From Oscillospiraceae bacterium (GTDB lineage Bacteria > Bacillota > Clostridia > Oscillospirales > CAG-272): a stretch of DNA of 37,080 bases. Below, piece by piece: positions 22,883-31,399 of the stretch. Within the stretch, counting starts at the first letter, position 1, and each line of letters begins with the position of its first letter. The stretch spans positions 1 through 37,080 of the forward strand of contig SVQN01000023.1 of NCBI GenBank assembly GCA_015065295.1, given 5' to 3'. The notes under the pieces were generated by a model. That model made no database searches and was not told the origin of the DNA. It saw nothing but the letters and a program-made list of their open reading frames with translations. The position numbers and the translations under genes are program-made.

Positions 22883-24559
22883 TCACCGTTCGAATTTCAC
22901 AACGGGAATGACACCGTCCAGGTCGGCGGCATCCGCGTACCAGACCGTGATCGAATCGCCTTCATCCACAAACAGAATGTCTTCGCTGAAGTTCAGGCGG
23001 TAAACGCTGCCTGCGGACTTGATGTAGACAACGGTTTCGCCGCTCTGCGTGATGTAGAGAAGCTCATCGACCATGATCGTTTCTTCCGCCAGAAGATCGT
23101 CGGAGAGCGCACTGCCCGTGGACTGGCTGAGAGCCGTCTTGTACTTGCGGAATACATCGTCCTGCGTGTCGCTCGTTACAACGATGTTGTAGTTGCGGAC
23201 GTTGACCATGGAGTACATCTTCACGATACCGGAAGCGTCCTTCAGCACCATGATGTAGGTCGCTTCACCGTCCACGTTAATGAGGGTCGGGAAGGACGCA
23301 CGGTAGCTGTACTGCTGGACGGCACCTTCCGCTGCCGACATCGCGCTGTATTCTTCCGCACCCGGAACGGCATAGTATTTGTAATCGCCGGTACGGGAGT
23401 TTGCGAGAATGAAGCCGATGTTCGCTTCGTCGTTGGAAGTGGAGGTCACGCCGGTGAAGATGTAGACGTCGTTGCCGATGATCTTGTAACCGAAGTCGTC
23501 GGTCGTGACTACACAGTCGGTCTGCGAGAATGCGGAGTTGATGTAGCCGCCGCGGAGCATCCCGTGCCAGTCGTATTTCTGGCAGATGAGGTTGCCGGAG
23601 TAGACGATGTCGATCCAGTCGGGGGATTCGGCGGGGGTATACTGCGCGGTTTCACCGGTGCAGGCATCGAGAGTGACAACGGAGTCCACGTCAAACGCGC
23701 CGAACAGCCCGGCATTCGGCTTCATGACGGATGCGATCCAGTAGGGATGACCGTTGTCGTCCACTTCAAAGTAGACGGAGCCGAAAATGGCGGTGGGATA
23801 TGCGAACCGGAGCGCGCGCATGAGGTCTTTTCCGAAGTAAGCCGAGTCGGAATACTTGATGTAGTCGCCGGTCAGACGGACGAATTCCGCGTCAAAGCGG
23901 ACGGGGTCAACCTTGACGTATCCGGGAATACCGGATTTGCTGTTGGTGAGCCACTTGAAGAAGGAAGCGTACTCGAGCGGTGCCACCTTATAGGGAGCGG
24001 CAGTTCCGCCGGGTTCCATCATGGCAATCTGGGTGTAGGCATTTGCGACATTGTACTGGGAAACGAGGTCGGACAGCGTCCCGAGCGTACGCGCACCGAT
24101 GATGCGTGCGGACGCGGAGTCCATCAGCGCGATATCGGAGACGTACTCGGTCTCGGCGATGTCGGACGCAAAGTCAGCGTTTTCCACCGTGATGAGGGAA
24201 CTGTAGGTCTTCGCGCGGAACATTTCCGAGGAGACCAGCGAACCGAGAAAGAGGAACGCGACAACGAGCAGGGTCAGGACTGCCTGTACCTTCACGAAGC
24301 CGAGCCGTTTCAGCACACCGGACTGGAAGTCGATGTGGCCGGACGGCAGGCGCATAAATGTGCCGAACAGTTTGCCGGAGAGCGTCCCGATCACAAGGAA
24401 GGAGACGAATACCACGGCATCGACAAAGAAGAAGAACGTCCAGAACGCGCCGGAGTAGATGGAGAGCGGCGGAAGGGTGACGTAGTAGACGATGCCAAGG
24501 AAAATGAGTACGGCGGCGATATAGGCAAGGATTGCCGCCGTGCGGGTGGATTTTTTCAT
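22883..24559 (-). CDS. Large membrane-anchored protein of unknown function
   Basis: The 558-residue product has three N-terminal hydrophobic segments (about residues 8-27 IAAVLIFLGIVYYV, 35-58 GAFWTFFFFVDAVVFVSFLVIG, 92-112 VQAVLTLLVVAFLFLGSLV). About 440 residues follow, predicted to lie outside the membrane. Memorable segments of this part are FGYKIIGNDVYIFTGVTS, NIGFILANSRTGDYKYYAVPGAEEYSAM and INVDGEATYIMVLKD. I recall similar proteins in Clostridia labelled only as hypothetical or Tat-signal proteins, but no twin arginine is visible here. A C-terminal beta-rich stretch ends in VIPVVKFER. It has its own promoter. No enzymatic motif is apparent. Confidence 0.8.
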   Translation of the reverse strand: MKKSTRTAAILAYIAAVLIFLGIVYYVTLPPLSIYSGAFWTFFFFVDAVVFVSFLVIGTLSGKLFGTFMRLPSGHIDFQSGVLKRLGFVKVQAVLTLLVVAFLFLGSLVSSEMFRAKTYSSLITVENADFASDIAETEYVSDIALMDSASARIIGARTLGTLSDLVSQYNVANAYTQIAMMEPGGTAAPYKVAPLEYASFFKWLTNSKSGIPGYVKVDPVRFDAEFVRLTGDYIKYSDSAYFGKDLMRALRFAYPTAIFGSVYFEVDDNGHPYWIASVMKPNAGLFGAFDVDSVVTLDACTGETAQYTPAESPDWIDIVYSGNLICQKYDWHGMLRGGYINSAFSQTDCVVTTDDFGYKIIGNDVYIFTGVTSTSNDEANIGFILANSRTGDYKYYAVPGAEEYSAMSAAEGAVQQYSYRASFPTLINVDGEATYIMVLKDASGIVKMYSMVNVRNYNIVVTSDTQDDVFRKYKTALSQSTGSALSDDLLAEETIMVDELLYITQSGETVVYIKSAGSVYRLNFSEDILFVDEGDSITVWYADAADLDGVIPVVKFER

Positions 24560-24602
24560 GGACGGAGCCAGCCTTTCGTAAAAATATCTTGGTTATGGGG
24601 AT

Positions 24603-24631
24603 ATTTTACCATGAAACAGACGGATTGACAA
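24603..24631 (-). promoter_or_regulatory. Sigma-A-type promoter of the 558-residue membrane protein
   Basis: The minus strand reads TTGTCA-N17-TAAAAT with an extended -10 (TGGTAAAAT), about 45 nt before the start codon. Confidence 0.75.
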
Positions 24632-24678
24632 TGGGGGGAGGGGATTTTTAATGCGGATTTAATGTTGGGTTAATGCAT

Positions 24679-27516
24679 TTATACCCCCAGCTTCTCCCGC
24701 AGATACTGCCCGGTATACGATTGTTCACACATCGCCACCTCTTCCGGCGTACCTTTGGCGATGACCGTGCCGCCGCCGTCTCCGCCTTCGGGACCCATGT
24801 CGATGATATAGTCCGCCGACTTAATCACGTCGAGGTTGTGTTCGATCACGACGACCGTATTGCCGGAATCCACGAGCTGCTGCAGAATGGCGATCAGACG
24901 TTCCGCGTCTGCGGAGTGAAGCCCTGTCGTCGGTTCGTCGAGGATGTAGATCGTCTTGCCCGTCGAACGTCTGGACAGCTCCGTTGCCAGCTTCACGCGC
25001 TGTGCTTCGCCGCCGGAGAGGGTTGTCGAGGACTGCCCGATTTTGACATAGCCCAGCCCCACATCGCACAGGCACTGGAGCCGGCTGCCGATTTTCGGGA
25101 TGTCGCGGAAGAATTCCACCCCTTCCGCCGCTGTCATATCCAGAACGTCCGCGATGCTCTTTTCCTTGTACTTGACTTCGAGCGTTTCGCGGTTGTACCG
25201 TCTGCCGTGGCATACATCGCAGGTGACATAGACGTCCGGCAGGAAGTGCATCTCGATTTTTTTCACACCGTCGCCCTCGCAGGCTTCGCACCGTCCGCCT
25301 TTGACGTTGAACGAGAACCGCCCGCTCTTGTAGCCGCGCATTTTTGCTCCCGGCGTTTTCGCGTACAGATCGCGGATGTCGTTGAACAATCCCGTATACG
25401 TTGCCGGATTCGAGCGCGGCGTGCGTCCGATCGGCGACTGGTCAATGGCGATGATCTTGTCGAGATGCTCAATGCCGCGAATCTCGTCGTGCTCGCCGGG
25501 ATAAGTGACCGCGCGCATGAGCTGACGTGCCAGCGTCCGGTACAGAACCGCGTTGACAAGGGACGATTTGCCCGAACCGGACACCCCCGTCACGCAGACG
25601 AAACAGCCGAGCGGGAAATCGACCGTGATATTTTTCAGATTGTTCTCCCGCGCACCGACTACGGTCAGGAATTTTCCGTTTCCGGCACGGCGGGTTTCGG
25701 GGACGTTGATTTTCCGTCTGCCGGAGAGAAAATCCCCCGTGACGGAGGCCGTACACGCCGCAACTTCCGCAGGTGTGCCGCACGCGACGACTTCGCCGCC
25801 GTGAACGCCTGCCGCAGGTCCGATGTCGATGATATAGTCCGCCGCCATCATGGTTTCTTCGTCGTGTTCGACCACGAGGACGGAGTTGCCGAGGTCGCGC
25901 AGATGCTTCAGGGTGTTGATGAGTTTGCTGTTGTCGCGCTGATGCAGACCGATCGAGGGTTCGTCGAGGATGTACAGTACCCCTGCAAGGGATGAACCGA
26001 TCTGCGTCGCCAGACGGATGCGCTGTGCCTCGCCGCCGGACAGGGTCGCGGATTTGCGTGCAAGCGTGAGATAATCCAGCCCCACGCTCACGAGGAATCC
26101 GAGACGGCTTTTCAGTTCCTTGATGATCTCGCGCGCAATCTGCATTTCCGTTTCGGTGAATTGCAGGGATTTTGTGAATTCGAGCGATTCCGCCACGGAC
26201 ATCGTGCAGAATTCGTGGATGTTTTTTCCGCCGACCGTAACGCCGAGCGCATCCTTTTTCAGCTTCGCGCCGCCGCAGTCCGGGCAGACCGTGTCGGTCA
26301 GGAACTGTTCGTAATATTCGGGGTCCCACGCGTTCGGATCGCTGCGGTTCCCGATCATGCGGAGAATACCGTCGAACTGGATGGTCTGCGTCTGGCTCCG
26401 TTCGCCGAACCAGCGGGTGACGGTCAGCTTTTCCGGCAGACCGTGCAGAAGAACGTCGTACGCCGCTTTCGGGAAATCTTTGATCGGCATATCGAGGTTC
26501 GCGCCGTATTTTTCGATGGCGGCGGCGATCAGCGGACCGTTCCAGCTGTCTTCAGTCAACGTTTTGAACCCGTTGACGACGATCGCGCCGTCGCGCAGAC
26601 TAAGACTTTTGTCGAGAATGATTTTTTCCGGATCGACCGCGCGGAGAACACCCAGACCCGTACAGGTCGGACACGCGCCGAACGGATTGTTGAACGAGAA
26701 CATCCGGGGTTCCAGTTCGCCGAAGCTGATGCCGTGTTCGGGGCAGGCGTAGTTGGTCGAAAATTCGGTTTCTTCCGGCTTTTCGTCGGAATTCCGCCCC
26801 GCCACCGTCGCGCAGATGACCGAGCCTTCGGATTCGCGGAGCGCACATTCCACGGAATCGGTAAGCCGTCCGCGGATGCCGTCCTTCATGACGAGACGGT
26901 CGATGACCAGTTCAATGGAGTGGCGGAGGTTTTTGTCCAGTTCGATCTCTTCGGACAGGTCGTAGACGATGCCGTCGATGCGGACGCGGACGTAGCCGTT
27001 TTTCTTCGCATCGGCGAGGACTTTTTCGTGACGCCCCTTCTTGCCGCGTACAACGGGGGAGAGAATCATGAACCGCGTTCCTTCCGGAAACACCATGATT
27101 TTGTCAATAATCACGTCGGTCGAGGTCTGACGGATCTCACGTCCGCAAACCGGACAGTGCGGCACGCCGAGACGGGCGTACAGCAAACGGAGGTAGTCGT
27201 AAATTTCCGTAACGGTGCCGACGGTGGAACGCGGGTTCTTGGAGGTCGTCTTCTGGTCGATGGAAATAGCGGGGGAAAGTCCTTCGATGGAGTCCACGTC
27301 GGGCTTGTCGAGCTGCCCGAGGAACATCCGGGCATAGGAGGACAGCGATTCAACGAACCGGCGGTGTCCTTCGGAATAAATGGTATCAAACGCAAGCGAG
27401 GATTTCCCCGAACCGGACAGACCGGTCAGGACAACGAGCTTGTCGCGGGGAACATCCACGTCAATATTTTTCAGGTTGTTCATCCGTGCGCCGCGCACAG
27501 AAATAAAGTCAGGCAT
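24679..27516 (-). CDS. uvrA: UvrABC system protein A (excinuclease ABC subunit A)
   Basis: This 945-residue protein is the damage-recognition ATPase of nucleotide excision repair. Both ABC modules are intact: Walker [20 protein letters not shown] and [12 protein letters not shown], signatures [17 protein letters not shown] and [16 protein letters not shown], and Walker [11 protein letters not shown] and [10 protein letters not shown]. The C-terminal zinc-finger module (CEACEGDG ... CDVCHG) is present, as are the other cysteine pairs (CPVCGRE, CPTC, CPDCGG). AAAGGAGG stands 5 nt before the ATG. uvrB and uvrC are not adjacent. It is downstream of the TerB/ATPase/helicase module on the same strand, with an M-family repeat ending just before its ribosome binding site, so read-through from the module is possible. 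Confidence 0.97.
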   Translation of the reverse strand: MPDFISVRGARMNNLKNIDVDVPRDKLVVLTGLSGSGKSSLAFDTIYSEGHRRFVESLSSYARMFLGQLDKPDVDSIEGLSPAISIDQKTTSKNPRSTVGTVTEIYDYLRLLYARLGVPHCPVCGREIRQTSTDVIIDKIMVFPEGTRFMILSPVVRGKKGRHEKVLADAKKNGYVRVRIDGIVYDLSEEIELDKNLRHSIELVIDRLVMKDGIRGRLTDSVECALRESEGSVICATVAGRNSDEKPEETEFSTNYACPEHGISFGELEPRMFSFNNPFGACPTCTGLGVLRAVDPEKIILDKSLSLRDGAIVVNGFKTLTEDSWNGPLIAAAIEKYGANLDMPIKDFPKAAYDVLLHGLPEKLTVTRWFGERSQTQTIQFDGILRMIGNRSDPNAWDPEYYEQFLTDTVCPDCGGAKLKKDALGVTVGGKNIHEFCTMSVAESLEFTKSLQFTETEMQIAREIIKELKSRLGFLVSVGLDYLTLARKSATLSGGEAQRIRLATQIGSSLAGVLYILDEPSIGLHQRDNSKLINTLKHLRDLGNSVLVVEHDEETMMAADYIIDIGPAAGVHGGEVVACGTPAEVAACTASVTGDFLSGRRKINVPETRRAGNGKFLTVVGARENNLKNITVDFPLGCFVCVTGVSGSGKSSLVNAVLYRTLARQLMRAVTYPGEHDEIRGIEHLDKIIAIDQSPIGRTPRSNPATYTGLFNDIRDLYAKTPGAKMRGYKSGRFSFNVKGGRCEACEGDGVKKIEMHFLPDVYVTCDVCHGRRYNRETLEVKYKEKSIADVLDMTAAEGVEFFRDIPKIGSRLQCLCDVGLGYVKIGQSSTTLSGGEAQRVKLATELSRRSTGKTIYILDEPTTGLHSADAERLIAILQQLVDSGNTVVVIEHNLDVIKSADYIIDMGPEGGDGGGTVIAKGTPEEVAMCEQSYTGQYLREKLGV

Positions 27517-27528
27517 AAAACCTCCTTT

Positions 27529-27642
27529 TGACTAATGACTAAGGGTGAATGGTGAATGGCTATCCATAATTGAATGTCAGCGGACAGACGTATGATTCCG
27601 CCTTAGTCATTCACCATTCGTCTTTAGCCCTTAGCCCTTTCC
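27529..27642. repeat. ITR-type repeat (M family), copy B, overlapping the helicase stop codon
   Basis: About 112 bp. The left arm has GACTAATGACTAAGGGTGAA, then TGGTGAATGGCT; the right arm has TTAGTCATTCACCATTCG and TTTAGCCCTTAGCC. The core contains AATGTCAGCGGACAGACG. The right arm supplies the last codons (AKG) and stop of the helicase gene. The left arm ends directly before the uvrA ribosome binding site. Confidence 0.87.
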
Positions 27643-29825
27643 ATGATTTCGTCCGCGCGGAGCTTGTCTTCGCGGTAGGCTTTGCGGAGAAGCTCCGACG
27701 GAATGTATTCGTCGTATTTGTCAAAGACCGGGGCTTCGCTCGGGCTGATGAGGGAATCGAGGTCGATGCCGTCTTCCGCGATTTTCTGCATGATTTCGCG
27801 CATCAGGTCGTCGCCGCGTCCTCCTTCGAGCTTGAACGTCATATAGTAGCAGCCTTCGAATTCCATGCCGGTCAGCTTGAACCGTCCGGCGTTGCGGACA
27901 AGATAGCGTCGGAGTGTGCGGAAGCTGCGCGTTCCGAGCCATGGGAACAGTACCCATGTGTAACCGCCGAGCGGGAGGATGCAGTTGGTTGTCACGCCGG
28001 TATTGCGGGCAATGGCGCGCGCCACGCGGAGACGTTTCAGTGCGCCTTCACGGAGGTACGGGTATTCCGTGTCCTCGCGCAGTACCTGAAGCATCCGCTC
28101 CAGAATCCGCGTGTGGATTTCGCCGTAGTCGCCCGGCCAGCTGATTTCCATTTTGCCGCTGACCCGCTTGACGTAGATCAGGTGGCGCGGCAGGTCGAGT
28201 TCTTCGACTTCCCAGACCCGTCCGGCAAGGGCAAACCGGTCGCCGACCGGCGGGGGAGTCGTGATGACGCCGATTTCGTCCGATTCGCACCGGACGGTGT
28301 AGTCTTCGGAATCCTTGAACACGGCGTAGAATTTGAAGGAATTGGTCAGTTTTTCGCCGCGCAGTCCGACGATCAGTTCCCGTTCGTCCGTCATTTCCAG
28401 CCAGTCGTTGTTAATCATCGACAGAAGAAGCGTTTTGTAGTCCCGTTCCTCAATATGCGCGAACGGCGGCAGGGACAGAACCCTTGCGGCAAGCTCCTTC
28501 GCCGTGATTGCACCGCTTGACGCAACAATGGACAGCGTCTGCTGGAAGAGCAGGCTGTACGGACAGTTCCGGATGAACGGCGGTTCGATGAAGCGTTCCT
28601 CGATGTACAGCTGCACGATGGCGATCGCCTGCAGGAGATTCCATGGGATAAGCTGGGGCAGGGGCGTGTTCGGGAGAGCGGTTTCCTCGCGGAAGACCAT
28701 CATCATTTCCGGAGGATCGCCGCGCCGTCCGCTTCGTCCGAGACGCTGGAGGAACGACGACACCGTATTCGGCGAACCCTGCTGGATGACCCGTTCGAGC
28801 CGTCCGATGTCGATCCCAAGTTCGAGCGTGACCGTCGCGCAGGCAACCGCTTTCATTTCGTCGTTCTTCATCTTCATTTCGGCTTCCTCGCGGATGCTCG
28901 CCGACAGGAAACCGTGGTGGATCAGGAATACGTCCGGTTCATGCCGGTATTCCGCGATTTCGCGCAGGGTCGCGCAGATATATTCCGTCTCCTCGCGGGA
29001 GTTGGAGAACACGATGGCCTTTTTGTCCTTCGTGGATTCGTAGATATATTCGTAACCGGGGTCCATCGAAATTTCTTCTTTCCGCTGATTTCCTTCCGGC
29101 GTGGGAAGATCGGCGACATCCGGCCCGTTGATGTAAAAATGCTCCATCCCGAGCCGCCAGCGGATTTTCGCCGGAGGAATGTCCGGAATCACCGTATCGC
29201 GGCCGCTTCCCGCACCGAGCCACTGTGCCGCACGGGACATATCGCCGAGCGTTGCGGACAGCCCGATCCGTCGCGGGGATGCACCCGTTTTTGCGCGCAG
29301 ACGTGCAAGCTGACAGATGATCTGGTTCCCGCGGTCGCATCCGGTGAGGGTGTGGATTTCGTCGATGACAACATACCGCAGGTCTCCGAACAGACGGATG
29401 AGGTCGGACGAACGGGTCATCAGCATACATTCGAGCGATTCCGGCGTGATCTGGAGAATGCCGCGCGGGTCTTTGAGTGCCTTTGTCTTGTGCGACTGCG
29501 CGACGTCGCCGTGCCAGTGATAGACGGGAATTCCCGTTTCGTCGCAAAGCTCGGAAATGCGCCCGAACTGGTCGTTGATGAGGGATTTCAGGGGTGCAAT
29601 GTAAATCGCGCCGATGGAGGTCGGCATATCGTCATAGAATTCGGAGAGAATCGGAAAAAACGCCGCTTCCGTTTTGCCGGATGCCGTCTGGGACGGAAGC
29701 AGCAGGTTGGTATCGGAACCGAAAATAACTTCCGCCGCCGAAACCTGTACGGGAGAAAGTGATTCCCACCCGTGAGTATAGATAAATTCCCGGATAAACG
29801 GGGAGTAGCTGTCAAATACGCTCAT
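27624..29825 (-). CDS. Lhr-like superfamily II DNA helicase (BrxHI-like)
   Basis: The 733-residue helicase contains both RecA-like lobes. Motif I is PSQTASGKTEAAFF (about residue 40), Ia APLKSLINDQ, Ic ITPESLECML, II VVIDEIHTL, III GLSATLGD, IV VFSNSREETEY, V TVTLELGIDIG and VI QRLGRSGRRGDP. After these come about 330 residues with a winged-helix/Lhr-type C-terminal region (DRFALAGRVWEVEEL). It is closest in type to helicases of the Lhr/BrxHI group, which occur beside BrxD ATPases in type 2 BREX phage-defence loci. TTGGAG lies 5 nt before the ATG. The ATPase and TerB-domain genes are upstream on the same strand, and M-family repeats flank this gene on both sides. The last three residues and the stop lie in repeat copy B, so the original C-terminus may have been altered. 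Confidence 0.9.
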   Translation of the reverse strand: MSVFDSYSPFIREFIYTHGWESLSPVQVSAAEVIFGSDTNLLLPSQTASGKTEAAFFPILSEFYDDMPTSIGAIYIAPLKSLINDQFGRISELCDETGIPVYHWHGDVAQSHKTKALKDPRGILQITPESLECMLMTRSSDLIRLFGDLRYVVIDEIHTLTGCDRGNQIICQLARLRAKTGASPRRIGLSATLGDMSRAAQWLGAGSGRDTVIPDIPPAKIRWRLGMEHFYINGPDVADLPTPEGNQRKEEISMDPGYEYIYESTKDKKAIVFSNSREETEYICATLREIAEYRHEPDVFLIHHGFLSASIREEAEMKMKNDEMKAVACATVTLELGIDIGRLERVIQQGSPNTVSSFLQRLGRSGRRGDPPEMMMVFREETALPNTPLPQLIPWNLLQAIAIVQLYIEERFIEPPFIRNCPYSLLFQQTLSIVASSGAITAKELAARVLSLPPFAHIEERDYKTLLLSMINNDWLEMTDERELIVGLRGEKLTNSFKFYAVFKDSEDYTVRCESDEIGVITTPPPVGDRFALAGRVWEVEELDLPRHLIYVKRVSGKMEISWPGDYGEIHTRILERMLQVLREDTEYPYLREGALKRLRVARAIARNTGVTTNCILPLGGYTWVLFPWLGTRSFRTLRRYLVRNAGRFKLTGMEFEGCYYMTFKLEGGRGDDLMREIMQKIAEDGIDLDSLISPSEAPVFDKYDEYIPSELLRKAYREDKLRADEIMERAKG

Positions 29826-29840
29826 AGAAACTCCAAAAAA

Positions 29841-29947
29841 GGCTAATGACTAAGGGTGAATGGTGAAGGACTGAACCGAACTGTATGTCAGCCGACAGAA
29901 CGGAAATTTTGGAAAGTCATTCACCATTAGTTCTTAGCTATTAGCCT
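29841..29947. repeat. ITR-type repeat (M family), copy C
   Basis: About 107 bp. The left arm reads GGCTAATGACTAAGGGTGAA and the right arm TCATTCACCATTAG, TTCTTAGCTATTAGCC. The core contains CTGTATGTCAGCCGACAGAA. It sits between the ATPase and helicase genes inside the presumed operon; the helicase ribosome binding site lies just outside the left arm. Confidence 0.87.
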
Positions 29948-29973
29948 TATTTTACACTCATGTGTTCGCTTAG

Positions 29974-29993
29974 TGTTTACGAAATTGTAAACA
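29974..29993 (-). repeat. Small hairpin after the ATPase gene
   Basis: TGTTTAC / GTAAACA around GAAATT, within 10-30 nt of the ATPase stop codon. No T tract follows. It may be an attenuator or an mRNA-stabilising hairpin between the ATPase and helicase genes. Confidence 0.5.
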
Positions 29994-30001
29994 TTGTTCG
30001 T

Positions 30002-31399
30002 TTAAAATTCGATATCGTCGAGGGTGATTTTCGGACGTGCGTCGGCAGGCTTTGCTTCCGGAATCGCGGTGACGGAGGGAGCATTGTCTGCGTCGGCATC
30101 GTCTACGTTCGAGGATACGGTGGAACGCTGTACCGCGCCGGCAATATCGGCGAAGGACTTGTTCGTATTGGTGTACAGCAGGTCGAGCAGGGTCACGAAA
30201 TCGCGGATGATCTCACGCGGGGTAATCATCGTGTCCGCGCCGGTACGGTCGAGGGAAGTCATGAGGAAGGCTTTCATGTCGTCTTCCGTGACGCGGACAT
30301 CCCATTTGTGGTACTCGCCGTGGAGCGCGGCCAGACGGATGACGAGTGCGTACAGTTCGCTGTCCGACAGGCGTTTCAGACGGATGACCGGCTGCATGAG
30401 ACTTTTCAGTTCCCCACCGCCGTAACGTCCGTCCGCCAGACGGCTCCGCAGGGCTTCGTAGCTGAACAGGCCGCGTCGGCTGTCCTCGAGGAACTGCGGG
30501 GTTCCGCCGAAGACGATCATCAGACCGGGCGCGCGTCCCTGCATGGTGTCGTTGAACATGGCGAGGATTTTTTCGTAGTTGTTTTCGCGCGAAATACGGT
30601 TCGGGATTTTGTAGAGGTTGACGCATTCGTCAATGTAGATGCACAGACCGCTGTAGCCCGCGAGACGTGCAAACGACGTGAACAGCTTCAGGTAATCGTA
30701 CCAGTTGTCGTCGCTGATGATGGACAGCGAACGGATGCCGACCGCCTGACGTGCTTCGGTGCGGGTGTTGTATTCGCCGCGCAGCCATTTCAGGCACGCG
30801 GACTGCTTCATATCGTCGTCGGTCTGCCATGCGTTGTAGTATTCGCGCAGGACGGTCGCAAAGTCGAAGCCGCCCACGTCCGATTCGAGTTCGCGCAGAT
30901 TTTTCATGATGCGCTTGCCGAATTCCGCGTGATACGCTTCCGTGTCCGCGGTGATTCCTTCGTCCACCAGCTCTTCGCCGACGGTTGTGAACCATTTCCC
31001 GAGAATCACGGGAAGTGCGCTGCCGTCCGGAGAGGATTTGCAGGCGATGTTTTTCATCAGTTCGCGGTAGGTCGCAAGTCCGCTTCCGTTCGCTCCTGAG
31101 AGCTTCCTCTCAGGGGAAAGGTCAGCGTCGGCGGTGATGAAGCCCCGGTCAAGGGCATAGCCGCGCGAGAGCTGGATCAGGAAACTTTTCCCCGAACCGT
31201 AGCGGCCGATAATGAATTTGGTCGCCCCTTCGCCGTCCGCAACCCGGTCAAGCGAGGTGACGAGGGATTCGATTTCGTCGTTCCGTCCGATGGCGATGTA
31301 CGGCGCGCCCGCACGCGGAACAACGCCGGCCGACAGGGACGAGAGCAGGGTGCCGAGAATGCGGCGGGGGACTTTTGCGGTTGTATTCGGTTTGTTCAT
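30002..31399 (-). CDS. BrxD-like P-loop ATPase (DUF2791 type)
   Basis: The 465-residue AAA/STAND-like ATPase has Walker A GRYGSGKSF at about residue 65, Walker B LCIYIDECVNL at about 220, and a sensor-like segment LMIVFGGTPQFLEDSRRGLFSYEALRSRL. The early segment PRAGAPYIAIGRNDEIESL matches the N-terminus of BrxD-type ATPases (ATP-binding proteins formerly DUF2791). BrxD is part of type 2 BREX. The start is the ATG at 31399, which overlaps the TGA of the TerB-domain gene by four bases (ATGA), so translation is coupled; a longer frame to 31411 is less likely. A hairpin and M-family copy C follow its stop. It probably works with the Lhr-like helicase as a regulated DNA-loading or sensing unit; this is inferred from the families. 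Confidence 0.88.
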   Translation of the reverse strand: MNKPNTTAKVPRRILGTLLSSLSAGVVPRAGAPYIAIGRNDEIESLVTSLDRVADGEGATKFIIGRYGSGKSFLIQLSRGYALDRGFITADADLSPERKLSGANGSGLATYRELMKNIACKSSPDGSALPVILGKWFTTVGEELVDEGITADTEAYHAEFGKRIMKNLRELESDVGGFDFATVLREYYNAWQTDDDMKQSACLKWLRGEYNTRTEARQAVGIRSLSIISDDNWYDYLKLFTSFARLAGYSGLCIYIDECVNLYKIPNRISRENNYEKILAMFNDTMQGRAPGLMIVFGGTPQFLEDSRRGLFSYEALRSRLADGRYGGGELKSLMQPVIRLKRLSDSELYALVIRLAALHGEYHKWDVRVTEDDMKAFLMTSLDRTGADTMITPREIIRDFVTLLDLLYTNTNKSFADIAGAVQRSTVSSNVDDADADNAPSVTAIPEAKPADARPKITLDDIEF

